In this document: piece after piece, positions 1 through 10,096 of the stretch
Layout: every line of letters begins with the position of its first letter
Numbering within the stretch: the first letter of the stretch is position 1
The notes under the pieces: model-generated
What the model was told of the DNA's origin: nothing
The model's database searches: none
What the model saw: the letters and a program-made list of their open reading frames with translations, nothing else
Source of the DNA: Pseudomonadota bacterium
GTDB taxonomy: Bacteria > Pseudomonadota > Gammaproteobacteria > UBA5335
Length of the DNA stretch: 17,269 nucleotides
Direction: 5' to 3'
Assembly (NCBI GenBank): GCA_002862965.1
Contig: PKCW01000219.1
Coordinates: 1 to 17,269 of the forward strand
Translations under genes and position numbers: made by a program

Positions 1-25
1 CTGAGCTGGCCCGGATGCCCGCGGT

Positions 26-253
26 TCACGCCAGCGGATATTCGGGTCTTTCGTCGGCATCGCAGACCCAGTTGGCCCACAGCTTGCCGTCGCTTCCTTC
101 CAGCAGGCTGATGTAGTTGCGCGTCCGCAGATAGGGTCCCGAACCGTAGGGCTTGATCAGCCAGATGTCGATGGCCCGGTCCTCGCTCAGATACTCCGAC
201 AGGGTGTCGGATTCCAGGCCCAGCAGCGGGCCGATCAGCAGACGGGTCGACAT
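26..253 (-). CDS. Hypothetical small protein, 75 aa
   Basis: I do not recognise this family. The frame encodes 75 residues starting MSTRLLIGPLLGLESDTL and ending ERPEYPLA. It has no signal peptide, no membrane segment and no cysteine cluster; its single cysteine is in WVCDADE. It is acidic overall, with a hydrophobic N-terminal strand (LLIGPLLGL), which looks like a small cytosolic alpha/beta protein. The start is well supported: AGGAGG lies about 8 bases upstream of the ATG at 253 on the minus strand. A TATAGT hexamer at 333-328 could be its -10 element, but I see no good -35 partner. It lies downstream of the leftward copper genes, separated by 254 bases, so it may be an independent unit. 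Nothing in the sequence assigns a function. Confidence 0.6.
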   Translation of the reverse strand: MSTRLLIGPLLGLESDTLSEYLSEDRAIDIWLIKPYGSGPYLRTRNYISLLEGSDGKLWANWVCDADERPEYPLA

Positions 254-480
254 GGGCGGGTTCCTCCTGATCCCGAGCGTCGAGACGTCTTTCCCGGCGT
301 GGCGCTCTTCCGGACACGGGATGCGCGACTATAGACCGCCGCGGCATGTCCGCGCATCCATCGGCCACGCTGGCGCCCGGCGAACCCTGCGGGGCTGCAT
401 GCGACCCGCGCACCGGACAGCGGTACCGCAGCCTTGCAGGCGATCGAACGGCGATACCGGCGATCGGGGCCTGTCAGGTC

Positions 481-507
481 GGCGGGCGTCAGCCATGATG
501 GCCCGCC
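481..507 (-). repeat. Stem-loop abutting the end of copB
   Basis: GGCGGGC at 481-487 and GCCCGCC at 501-507 form a perfect 7-bp stem with a 13-base loop, directly next to the copB stop codon (510-508). Read on the minus strand, no U-run follows it, so it is not a typical intrinsic terminator. It may protect the 3' end of the mRNA or help Rho-dependent ending. The rest of the 254-base spacer (254-507) shows nothing else I can support except the weak TATAGT noted for the small upstream gene. Confidence 0.3.
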
Positions 508-1284
508 TCAGAAGCCCAACCGCACGCCTGCGACCAGCGCCGATTCGCGGACGGCCTCATCCCGCTCGCGCGCCAGGTCCGCAGTGCCGGCCAGCCTGCG
601 GGTCCAGGACCAGCCCAGATAAGGCGCGAACCGCCGGTCGATTTCATAGCGCAGGCGCAGGCTCGCCGTGGCGCTGGTGAACCCGGAATCCAGGTCGAAG
701 GCGCGATCCTCCCGAGCCGCGGCGCCGAGTTCCAGACGCGGCTGCAGGATCAGGCGCTGGGTCAGCAGCAGCTCGGATTCGGTTTCCAGGCGCGCCGTCA
801 GCAGGCCGTCCTCATCGAGCCGCAGCGTGGCGTCGACTTCGAGGCGATAGGGCAGAAGGCCGTGCAGGGCGGTCACGGCAGCCAGCCGGTCGGCGTTGTC
901 CTCCGCGCCTGCGTGACGCTGGTAGCCGACGCCGCCCAGCAGATCCCAGTACGGGGCGACGAGCCGGCCGTAATACACGTCCAGCCGGTCGATCTCGGTC
1001 CGGTCATCGGCCGTGCGGTGGCGCCCTTCACTTTCCAGCCACAGGCGCCGGTCGTCGCCGCCGACCCAGCCGAGGACGTCCCAGGCCAGTGCGTCCTCGC
1101 TCGCATCGCCGGCGCGGTATTCGAACTGATCGACGAGCAGACGGTGATGGATCAGGTCATCCTCGATCGGCGCCGGCCAGGAACCGGGTCCCGCAGGCGC
1201 GATGGGATCGGCGGCGACCGCCCGGGCCGCGATCCCGAGCGTCGCGGCAAGCCCGAGCAAGATCCGTTCTGATGTCGTGCCCAT
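508..1284 (-). CDS. copB: Copper resistance protein CopB, outer membrane
   Basis: This 258-aa protein is the outer-membrane partner of the periplasmic multicopper oxidase in Cop/Pco-type copper resistance, thought to bind or sequester copper at the cell surface. Residues 1-24 are a Sec signal peptide ending AVA before ADPIAP. The mature chain has alternating amphipathic strands (RLDVYYGRLVAPYWDLLGGV, RLEVDATLRLDEDG, ASLRLRYEIDRRFAPYLG) and ends in a C-terminal phenylalanine (GVRLGF), as expected of a beta-barrel. The frame is open further upstream, but ATG at 1284 is chosen because the signal peptide starts there and GAGGGGG lies just upstream, overlapping the stop codon of the oxidase gene. 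The genes are 8 bases apart, so translation is probably coupled. Oddly, the Met/His-rich N-terminal repeats of many CopB proteins are missing, so surface copper loading may be lower. Confidence 0.88.
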   Translation of the reverse strand: MGTTSERILLGLAATLGIAARAVAADPIAPAGPGSWPAPIEDDLIHHRLLVDQFEYRAGDASEDALAWDVLGWVGGDDRRLWLESEGRHRTADDRTEIDRLDVYYGRLVAPYWDLLGGVGYQRHAGAEDNADRLAAVTALHGLLPYRLEVDATLRLDEDGLLTARLETESELLLTQRLILQPRLELGAAAREDRAFDLDSGFTSATASLRLRYEIDRRFAPYLGWSWTRRLAGTADLARERDEAVRESALVAGVRLGF

Positions 1285-1292
1285 GCGCCCCC

Positions 1293-3128
1293 TCAGCCCA
1301 CCCGCACGATGCGGAACATGCCCAGATCCATGTGATAGAGCAGATGACAGTGGAAGGCCCAATCCCCCGGCGCGTCGGCGGTGATCAGGGCCGACAGCCG
1401 TTCGGCGGGCTTGACGCTGACGGTGTGCTTGCGCGGAATGTGGCGGCCCTGACCGTTTTCGAGTTCCAGCCACATGCCGTGCAGATGGATGGGATGCTCC
1501 ATCATGGTGTCGTTGACCAGCACGAGGCGCAGCCGCTCGCCATACCGGAACGGAATCGGCTCCGGGGCTTCGGAAAACTTGCGGCCATCGAAGGACCACA
1601 GGTAGCGCGTCATGTGGCCGGTCAGATGCAGCTCGATCTCGCGGGCCGGGGGGCGATCGTCGAAATCGTGGGCGAGGCGCTTGAGATCGGTATAGACCAG
1701 CACGCGATGACCCACGTCGGTGAGACCCGTGCCCGGCTCGGCCAGCCGGTTGCGCTGGATCTCGGCGATGCCGGTGTTGCCCGGGCCGTGCGTGTCGGGG
1801 CCGTGACGGGCCACGATGGGTCCCGGTCCGCGGTCGGGCGGTGATGATGGCGCGGCGCCTGCGCCGTGATGCGCGTGGGATGCGGCATCAGGGACATGCC
1901 CGGCGTGCGCATCGGCCGTGATCGGCGCGTGCCCGGGATGCGCCGGGCCTGATTCGGCGGATGAGGCGCCGTGTCCCGCGTGCGCCGCCATGCCCATGTC
2001 GACCATGGTGCGGCGCGGCGGGGCGCGCAGGGCCGGCACCTCGGCGCGCTGTCCCGGTCGCGGGCTCAGGACGCCGCAGGCGTAGCCGCTGCGGTCCATG
2101 GACTCGGCGAACAGCGCATAGGCCCGGTCCACCTCGGGCGCGATGACGACGTCATAGGTTTCGGCCACGGCGATCTGCAGCTCATCCACCGTCACCGGCG
2201 CGACGTTCTGGCCGTCCGCCTGCACCACGGTCATCGGCAGGCCGGGAATGCGCACATTGAAATAGCTCATGCTGGCGGCATTGATGATGCGCAGCCGCAC
2301 GCGCTCGCCGGGAGCGAACCGTCCTTCCCACGGCGCATCGGACGCCTGGCCGTTCAACAGATAGGTGTAGCTGTGGCCGGTGATGTCGGCGATGTCGCTC
2401 GGATTCATGCGCATGGCGGCCCAGTCGAGCCGGTTGCGAATGGCGGCGCGCCAGGAGCTCTGTCGGGCTTCGTCGACCAGGCTCAGCAGGGTCGGTTTCT
2501 GGAAATTGTCGGCATCGCTCTGCTGCTTGAGGCGCGTCATCATGCGGTGGGGGTCGGTGGGCAGGAAGTCGGAGAGCACCACGACGTGCTCGCGCTCGCA
2601 GGCGACAGGATCGGGCTCGGCCGGATCGATGATGAGCGCGCCGTAGTGCCCGCGCTGCTCCTGCATGCCGCTGTGACTGTGATACCAGTAGGTGCCGTGC
2701 TGGCGGATGGGGAAGCGGTAGGTGAAGGTCGTCCCCGGACGGATGCCGGCGAAGCTCACGCCGGGCACGCCGTCCATGCCGGCCGGCAGCAGGATGCCGT
2801 GCCAGTGGATGGAGGTGGGCTCGTCCAGATGGTTGTGCACGCGGGCGACGAAATCCTGGCCCTCGCGCAGCCGGATCAGGGGGCCCGGAAGCTGGCCGTT
2901 GAGGGTCACCGCCGTGACGCGGCGGCCATCGATCGCCAGATGCTGCTCGCCGATGCGGAGATCGAGCGGGTCCTCGGGGGTGCCGGACCCGGTCGCGCTC
3001 ATCGCGGCAGCCTGCAGCGCCCGCCATGGGCTCACGGCCAGGCCCAAGCCGAGGGCGCCGCCCCATTGCATCAGCGCGCGCCGCGATAGTCCTCCGGCCT
3101 CTCTTTTCACGCCGTCGGCGCTCCCCAT
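1293..3128 (-). CDS. copA: Multicopper oxidase CopA, periplasmic, Tat-exported
   Basis: The 611-aa product is a CopA/PcoA-type multicopper oxidase, which oxidises Cu(I) to less toxic Cu(II) in the periplasm. A twin-arginine motif (SRRALM, residues 15-20) precedes a hydrophobic stretch, so it would be exported folded. All four copper-ligand clusters are present: HWHG (108-111), HSHSG (150-154), HPIHLHG (545-551) and HCHLLYHMDLGM (593-604), the last with the type 1 Cys594 and axial Met604. Residues about 375-450 form a Met/His-rich linker (MVDMGM, HAGHG, HPGHAP, SHAHHG), typical of CopA proteins. The ATG at 3128 has no clear ribosome binding site; a GTG at 3110 (VKREAGG) sits 10 bases after GGGGAG and is a serious alternative, still including the Tat motif. 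copB follows in the same operon. Here copA means the oxidase, not the ATPase. Confidence 0.92.
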   Translation of the reverse strand: MGSADGVKREAGGLSRRALMQWGGALGLGLAVSPWRALQAAAMSATGSGTPEDPLDLRIGEQHLAIDGRRVTAVTLNGQLPGPLIRLREGQDFVARVHNHLDEPTSIHWHGILLPAGMDGVPGVSFAGIRPGTTFTYRFPIRQHGTYWYHSHSGMQEQRGHYGALIIDPAEPDPVACEREHVVVLSDFLPTDPHRMMTRLKQQSDADNFQKPTLLSLVDEARQSSWRAAIRNRLDWAAMRMNPSDIADITGHSYTYLLNGQASDAPWEGRFAPGERVRLRIINAASMSYFNVRIPGLPMTVVQADGQNVAPVTVDELQIAVAETYDVVIAPEVDRAYALFAESMDRSGYACGVLSPRPGQRAEVPALRAPPRRTMVDMGMAAHAGHGASSAESGPAHPGHAPITADAHAGHVPDAASHAHHGAGAAPSSPPDRGPGPIVARHGPDTHGPGNTGIAEIQRNRLAEPGTGLTDVGHRVLVYTDLKRLAHDFDDRPPAREIELHLTGHMTRYLWSFDGRKFSEAPEPIPFRYGERLRLVLVNDTMMEHPIHLHGMWLELENGQGRHIPRKHTVSVKPAERLSALITADAPGDWAFHCHLLYHMDLGMFRIVRVG

Positions 3129-3142
3129 CGTTGCCCACGGAC

Positions 3143-3173
3143 AGGGTAAGGTCACAAGCAGGGCGCAGGTCAA
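3143..3173 (-). promoter_or_regulatory. CueR-like promoter of the copA-copB operon
   Basis: On the minus strand TTGACC (3173-3168) and TACCCT (3148-3143) are separated by 19 bases, the long spacing typical of promoters activated by MerR-family regulators such as CueR. The left half of the spacer resembles the CueR operator as I remember it (CTTGACCT, then CCCTGCT), but the right half-site lacks a clean matching inverted arm. Transcription would begin near 3136, only about 8 bases before the ATG at 3128, which would favour the GTG at 3110 as the real start of copA. No cueR or copRS gene is present in the window. Confidence 0.35.
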
Positions 3174-3193
3174 GTGCGCGCCGCAAGCCGATG

Positions 3194-3220
3194 CCCATGG
3201 GCGACCGATGTCGCCATGGG
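3194..3220. repeat. Imperfect inverted repeat between copA and the copper ATPase gene
   Basis: CCCATGG-GCGAC at 3194-3205 and GTCGC-CATGGG at 3210-3220 are reverse complements except for one bulged G, around a CGAT loop: 11 pairs in 27 bases. Each arm also contains the palindrome CCATGG. It sits in the 181-base divergent spacer, between the probable copA promoter and the ATPase gene, where an operator shared by both directions would be expected. It does not match the CueR or CsoR operator patterns I know. Confidence 0.5.
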
Positions 3221-3309
3221 TCGTGGCAGGGGCGCCGGATCATCGGATACAGTGAAGCTGCAATCCTTTCCGGAAATCCGCCATTCGCTTCCGCTCGGGA
3301 GGTCCCGCC

Positions 3310-5754
<2,445 letters not shown>

Positions 5755-5766
5755 GGCGCGGGGACG

Positions 5767-6456
5767 TCAGTCGTCCGCGGGTGAGGTCGGCGCGGCCCGG
5801 CGCAGATCCGCCAGCCGGCGCAGGGTCAGCGTGCGGGCGAAATCCTGGCTGTAGCGGATGTGGGCGCCCATCAGCTCGCGCGCGGTGGCGAGATCCCCGG
5901 CCAGCAACAGCGCCGCGATGCGGTGGTGCTCGGCGTAGGTCACCGCGATGCGTTCCCGGTCCGTGAAATCCAGCCGGCGGATGATGTGGATGCGGGTATT
6001 GATGTCCTCCAGCAAGCCGGTCAGGACCCGGTTGCCCGATCCCCGTGCCAGGGCAATGTGGAAACTTTCGTCGCGCTGCGCCATGGCGTCGACCGATGTC
6101 GGTGCCGCATCGGCCCGGGCCGGGTGCCAGTCGCGGGCCAGGGCCTCCAGCTCGGGCCGCGCCATGCGCTCCAAGGCCTGCTCGAGCGCGAGCGATTCGA
6201 GCGCGATGCGCACCTGATAGAGCTGGTCGATCTCCTCGATGTCGAGCTCACGGACGAAGCAGCCTTGCTTCGGGCGGATGGTGACGAAGCCTTCCGCCGC
6301 CAGGCGCTGCAGCGCTTCGCGGATCGGCGTCCGGCTCACCCCGAAATCCGCAGCCAGCTCCGTTTCGGTGACGCGGGTGCCCGGGTAGAGGGCGAATCCG
6401 AGAATGCGGTCCTTGAGCGCGTTGTAGACGACATGGGCAGACGGGCGGCTGGACAT
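5767..6456 (-). CDS. GntR-family transcriptional regulator, FCD type
   Basis: The 229-aa protein has an N-terminal winged helix-turn-helix (about residues 9-70: VYNALKDRIL, TELAADFGVSRTPIREALQRL, GFVTIRPKQGCFV) and a C-terminal all-helical FCD ligand-binding domain (about 75-210). Metal- or ligand-binding residues of FCD domains are recognisable in RDESFH, GSGNRVL, EHHRI and AHIRYSQ. Such proteins usually bind palindromes as dimers and are released by a small acid or pathway intermediate. The ATG at 6456 is chosen because FCD proteins begin shortly before the helix-turn-helix; an ATG at 6489 would add 11 residues but has no better ribosome binding site. It is divergent from the Tsx-channel/atzF/biuH genes, and matching sites lie in both promoter regions, so it is probably the local regulator of the biuret/triuret genes. 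It ends tail to tail with the copper ATPase gene, 12 bases away. Confidence 0.9.
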   Translation of the reverse strand: MSSRPSAHVVYNALKDRILGFALYPGTRVTETELAADFGVSRTPIREALQRLAAEGFVTIRPKQGCFVRELDIEEIDQLYQVRIALESLALEQALERMARPELEALARDWHPARADAAPTSVDAMAQRDESFHIALARGSGNRVLTGLLEDINTRIHIIRRLDFTDRERIAVTYAEHHRIAALLLAGDLATARELMGAHIRYSQDFARTLTLRRLADLRRAAPTSPADD

Positions 6457-6473
6457 GCGGGCCTGAAACCTCG

Positions 6474-6491
6474 GGATGCAATGTGGCATCC
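6474..6491. promoter_or_regulatory. Inverted repeat in the regulator's 5' region (possible autoregulatory site)
   Basis: GGATGC-N6-GCATCC is a perfect inverted repeat, 18 to 35 bases upstream of the regulator's ATG. Read on the minus strand it includes CATTGCATCC, which shares its first eight bases with the site upstream of the channel gene (CATTGCATGCAA). This position fits autorepression. Confidence 0.4.
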
Positions 6492-6516
6492 ATCATGGCA
6501 TATCGCCCCCGGTTTC

Positions 6517-6532
6517 TGCAGGCGCGCCTGCA
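6517..6532. repeat. 16-bp perfect palindrome
   Basis: TGCAGGCGCGCCTGCA is a fully self-complementary 16-base palindrome in the divergent spacer between the regulator and the channel gene. It does not resemble the TTGCAT-type sites nearby. It could be an operator for another regulator, or chance in GC-rich DNA, although 16 exact bases is long for chance in a 263-base spacer. Confidence 0.45.
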
Positions 6533-6660
6533 CCATCACGGGTCGTGGCGCGCGCGAACTCGGCGCAGCGGCGTCCCGATCCGGCCACGACACCCCAGAT
6601 CTTCACCGGGAATGACGGCCTCAACAGCGGCTCTCCGCACGCGGCATGGTTTGTGCTCGT

Positions 6661-6672
6661 CATTGCATGCAA
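6661..6672. promoter_or_regulatory. Candidate FCD-regulator operator upstream of the Tsx-like gene
   Basis: CATTGCATGCAA contains the 10-base palindrome TTGCATGCAA (6663-6672), about 48 bases before the channel gene start. Eleven of its 12 bases recur at 10784-10795 upstream of the second isochorismatase-family gene (CATTGTATGCAA). Short palindromes of this TTGnATnCAA type are typical of FCD GntR operators. I cannot identify convincing -35/-10 elements around it. Confidence 0.5.
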
Positions 6673-6719
6673 CGTGGGATACCAAGGGGTGGGCCCACGC
6701 AACTCAGGGGGATCGGATC

Positions 6720-7529
6720 ATGACCTCAGCCCATCGCAATTCTGCCCTGCTCGCGCTTGGCGCGGGTGGCGTCCTGATGACGCTTGCCGGCGCGGCCCAG
6801 GCGGGCTCGGCGAACTTCGCCACGACCAACATCCAGTACCTCCACGGCACGCGCTACGCGGACTTCGATCCCGATGGGGGCTTCTCCGAGGACGACGAGG
6901 CCGGCATCGTCACCGTCGAACACTTCAATACCTGGAAGTATGGCGACAACTTCTTCTTCGTCGACATCACCAACCCCTTCGGCAAGGGAGACGGTTTCGG
7001 GACCACCGCAGAGACGAGCGCCGCTTACTACGCCGAACTTTCGCCGCGGCTCTCGCTCGGCAACATCTTTGCCGGCCATGAACTGTCGGCGGGCATCGTG
7101 AAGGACGTCCTCTTCACCGCCACGCTCGAAATCCCCGAATCCCCCGTGGAACAGACCCTGCTGTACGGTCTGGCGGTGGACCTCAAGCTGCCCGGCCTGC
7201 AGTTCTTCCAGTTCAACTGGTACATCCGCGACAGTCAGGACGCCGACATCGATTCCGGTCAGCAGATCACGCTGGTGTGGGGCGCGCCCTTCAAGCTCGG
7301 GCCGGTGCCGATGGTGTTCGAAGGCTTCTTCGACTACGCCTGGGGCGAGGATCCGCTGGAGGACAACATCATCACGGCGCCGCGCCTTCTGGTCGATGTC
7401 GGCGGCCTGGCCGGATGGGGCGAAAACAAGCTGCAGGTGGGTGTCGAATATCAGATCTGGCGTAACAAGTTCGGCATCGACGGCATGGACGAAGACGTGC
7501 CGCAGGCGATGGTGAAGTGGATCTGGTGA
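6720..7529 (+). CDS. Tsx-like outer-membrane channel protein
   Basis: The 269-aa product resembles the nucleoside-specific Tsx channel family, small beta-barrels that let nucleosides and similar small molecules cross the outer membrane. Residues 1-28 are a Sec signal peptide ending AAQA. The mature chain shows family-like features: an N-terminal SANFATTNIQYLHGT, then VTVEHFNTWKYGDNFFFVDI, then a series of amphipathic strands, ending with an aromatic strand (QAMVKWIW) as barrel proteins do. The ATG at 6720 follows CAGGGGGA at a suitable distance; the open frame upstream lacks a signal peptide. It is the first gene of the run leading into atzF, whose start is only 2 bases after this stop. That context suggests uptake of biuret, triuret or a related ureide rather than nucleosides, but this is inference. 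Confidence 0.82.
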   Translation: MTSAHRNSALLALGAGGVLMTLAGAAQAGSANFATTNIQYLHGTRYADFDPDGGFSEDDEAGIVTVEHFNTWKYGDNFFFVDITNPFGKGDGFGTTAETSAAYYAELSPRLSLGNIFAGHELSAGIVKDVLFTATLEIPESPVEQTLLYGLAVDLKLPGLQFFQFNWYIRDSQDADIDSGQQITLVWGAPFKLGPVPMVFEGFFDYAWGEDPLEDNIITAPRLLVDVGGLAGWGENKLQVGVEYQIWRNKFGIDGMDEDVPQAMVKWIW

Positions 7530-7531
7530 GC

Positions 7532-9346
7532 ATGACGTCGCCCCCTGCCGCCCCGGAGGAGGCGCCGATTCCGGCGCTGTCGACGCTGCGGCTGGCGCTG
7601 TCCGGCGGCACCACGGCGCAGGCGCTGGTCGAGCAGGTCATCGCCCGGCGCCGGGCGGTGACGGCGGACGGCATCTGGATCACCGAGGTGCCGGACGCGG
7701 CGCTGGGCGCGCGTGCAGCGGCGCTCGACGCCCTGCCGCCGGCGGCGCGCGGGGCGCTGCACGGCGTGCCGTTCGCGGTCAAGGACAACCTCGATGTCGC
7801 CGGCCTGCCGACCACGGCCGCCTGCCCCGAGTTCGCCTATGTGCCGGCGCACACGGCGCCCGCCGTGCAGCGCCTGCTGGACGCCGGCGCGCTACTGGTC
7901 GGCAAGACCAACATGGACCAGTTCGCGACCGGGCTGTCCGGCACGCGCACACCCTTCGGCGCACCGGCCAACGCGTTTGACGCCCTGTACATCTGCGGCG
8001 GGTCGAGTTCGGGTTCCGGGCTGGCCCTCGCGCATGGCCTCGTCAGCTTTGCGCTCGGCACCGACACCGCGGGCTCGGGCCGCGTGCCGGCCGCGCTCGG
8101 CAATCTCGTCGGCCTGAAACCCAGCCGCGGCCTGGTGAGCAGCCGCGGCGTGCTGCCGGCCTGCCGCTCGCTCGACTGCGTGTCGGTGTTCGCGCTCACC
8201 TGCGCCGACGCGGCGGCGGTGCTGGACGTCATCGCCGGCTTCGATGCCGAGGACCCGTTCGCGCGAGCCGACCGGCCGCTGGTGCCGGCGCCGGGCGCGG
8301 CGTTCCGCTTCGGCGTGCCGCAATCCGATCAACTCGACTTCGACGGCGATGCAGCCGGCGCCGCGGCTTTCGCGCGTGCCGTCGCGGCGCTCGAAGCGCT
8401 GGGCGGCACGGCCGTGGCGATCGATTACACGCCGTTTCGCGAAGCCGCGCGCCTGCTTTACGACGGCCCCTGGCTGACGGAGCGCCGTCTCGCCGTCGGC
8501 GATTTTCTGGACCGCCGCCCGGACGCGGTGCTGCCGGTGGTGCGCGACATCATCCTGGGCGCCGACCGCTTCACCGCTGGCGACGCCTTCGCCGCCGACT
8601 ACCGCCTGCGCGCGCTGCGCCGCGCGGTCGAGCCGCTGTGGCAGGACATCGACTGCCTGCTGACGCCGACCATCCCGACCGCCTACACGCGCGCGGCGGT
8701 GCTGGCCGACCCGGTGGCGCTCAACACGCGCCTCGGCCACTACACCAACCACATGAACCTGCTCGACCTGTGCGCGGTGGCGGTGCCGGCGGGATTCCTG
8801 CCGTCCGGGCTACCCTTCGGCGTCACCGTGCAGGCGCCGGCCGGGCATGACCGGGCGCTGCTCGGGCTCGCCGACCGCCTGCACCGGGTGCTGAACACCA
8901 CCACCGGCGCCGTGGGTCTGCCGCTGGCCGATACGCCGCCATACACCGCGACCGAGGATGGCGCCACGTTCGACATCGCCGTCTGCGGCGGCCACATGCA
9001 GGGCCTGCCGCTGAACCACGAACTCACCAATCGCGGCGCGCGCTTGCTGGAACGCACGCGCACCGCGCCCGCCTATCGCCTGTACGCGCTCGCCGGCTTC
9101 AACCCACCCCGCCCAGGCCTGGTGCGCGATGCGACCGGCGGCGCCATCGAGATCGAGATCTGGCGCCTGCCGCTCGCCGAAGTCGGCACCTTTCTCGCCG
9201 GCGTGCCGGCGCCGCTCGCCATCGGCACCGTGCAACTCGACGGACACCGCGCCGTGAAAGGCTTTCTGTGCGAGCCCGCGGCGCTCGCCGGCGCCACCGA
9301 CATCACCACCCACGGCGGCTGGCGGGCTTGGCTTGCTGCGCGCTGA
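7532..9346 (+). CDS. atzF: Allophanate hydrolase
   Basis: This 604-aa cytosolic enzyme hydrolyses allophanate, releasing ammonia and CO2; it is the last step of biuret breakdown. The amidase-signature catalytic triad is intact: Lys84 (FAVKDNLDV), Ser158 (GGSSSGSG) and Ser182 (GTDTAGSGR). These sit at a constant offset of 7 from the AtzF triad Lys91/Ser165/Ser189 of the known family member, whose length is nearly the same. The C-terminal part (about 455-604: FDIAVCGGHM, GLPLNHEL, VKGFLCEP, THGGWRAWL) is the allophanate hydrolase C-terminal domain. There is no fused urea carboxylase, so the substrate must come from biuret rather than urea via Dur1,2. ATG 7532 is preferred, 2 bases after the channel gene stop; GTG 7526 and GTG 7517 are alternatives. 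There is no strong Shine-Dalgarno site, so translational coupling to the upstream gene is likely. Confidence 0.95.
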   Translation: MTSPPAAPEEAPIPALSTLRLALSGGTTAQALVEQVIARRRAVTADGIWITEVPDAALGARAAALDALPPAARGALHGVPFAVKDNLDVAGLPTTAACPEFAYVPAHTAPAVQRLLDAGALLVGKTNMDQFATGLSGTRTPFGAPANAFDALYICGGSSSGSGLALAHGLVSFALGTDTAGSGRVPAALGNLVGLKPSRGLVSSRGVLPACRSLDCVSVFALTCADAAAVLDVIAGFDAEDPFARADRPLVPAPGAAFRFGVPQSDQLDFDGDAAGAAAFARAVAALEALGGTAVAIDYTPFREAARLLYDGPWLTERRLAVGDFLDRRPDAVLPVVRDIILGADRFTAGDAFAADYRLRALRRAVEPLWQDIDCLLTPTIPTAYTRAAVLADPVALNTRLGHYTNHMNLLDLCAVAVPAGFLPSGLPFGVTVQAPAGHDRALLGLADRLHRVLNTTTGAVGLPLADTPPYTATEDGATFDIAVCGGHMQGLPLNHELTNRGARLLERTRTAPAYRLYALAGFNPPRPGLVRDATGGAIEIEIWRLPLAEVGTFLAGVPAPLAIGTVQLDGHRAVKGFLCEPAALAGATDITTHGGWRAWLAAR

Positions 9347-9412
9347 GCGCCAGCACGGTCCTTGCTTGATGAGTTTCCCGGCTGCGATCCCAGTGTTTTT
9401 CCGGAGGTCATC

Positions 9413-10096
9413 GTGAACCCCATCCACCTCGACGCCAATCCCTACCCCTGGCCGTACGACGGCGACCTCAAGCCCGGCAACACGGCGCTCATCATCATCG
9501 ACATGCAGATCGATTTCTGCGGCCCGGGCGGGTATGTGGACACCATGGGCTACGACATCGGCCTCACGCGCGCGCCCATCGAGCCGATCCGCGCCGTGCT
9601 CGGTGCGTTCCGCAGCCGGGGCTTTCACGTCATTCACACCCGCGAGGGCCACCGGCCCGATCTCGCCGACCTGCCGGCCAACAAGCGCTGGCGCTCGCGC
9701 CGCATCGGTGCGGGCATCGGCGATGCCGGCCCGTGCGGCAAGATTCTGGTGCGCGGCGAACCGGGCTGGGAAATCATCCCCGTGCTCAGCCCCCTGCCTG
9801 GAGAACCCATCATCGACAAGCCCGGCAAGGGCAGCTTCTGCGCCACGGATCTCGAACTGCTGCTGCACACGCGCGGCATCCGCAATCTGGTGCTGACCGG
9901 CATCACCACCGACGTGTGCGTGCACACCACGATGCGCGAGGCCAACGACCGCGGCTTCGAGTGCCTGATCCTGGGCGACTGCTGCGGGGCGACCGACCAC
10001 GGCAACCACCTCGCGGCGCTCAAGATGGTGACCATGCAGGGCGGCGTGTTCGGTGCGGTGGCGACGTCCGGCGCCCTGCTGGAGGCGATTGCTTGA
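9413..10096 (+). CDS. biuH: Biuret hydrolase (isochorismatase-like family)
   Basis: The 227-aa enzyme converts biuret plus water to allophanate and ammonia, feeding AtzF directly. It belongs to the isochorismatase-like cysteine hydrolases. The catalytic triad is Asp30 (IIIDMQ), Lys136 (DKPGKGSF) and Cys169 (TTDVCVHTT), a uniform offset of 6 from the Asp36/Lys142/Cys175 reported for the Rhizobium enzyme. The N-terminus [11 protein letters not shown] and the segment [19 protein letters not shown] also match what I recall of characterised biuret hydrolases, which separates it from general isochorismatases and N-carbamoylsarcosine amidases. The start is GTG at 9413, with GGAGGT 4 bases upstream; earlier in-frame codons lack a ribosome binding site. 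It is 66 bases after atzF and overlaps the cupin gene at its stop codon. Confidence 0.93.
   Translation: MNPIHLDANPYPWPYDGDLKPGNTALIIIDMQIDFCGPGGYVDTMGYDIGLTRAPIEPIRAVLGAFRSRGFHVIHTREGHRPDLADLPANKRWRSRRIGAGIGDAGPCGKILVRGEPGWEIIPVLSPLPGEPIIDKPGKGSFCATDLELLLHTRGIRNLVLTGITTDVCVHTTMREANDRGFECLILGDCCGATDHGNHLAALKMVTMQGGVFGAVATSGALLEAIA

Noticed and set aside
1285..1599. Upstream extension of copB in the same frame
   Set aside because: It overlaps the C-terminus of the oxidase with its HCH copper ligands, and a signal peptide with a ribosome binding site starts at 1284.
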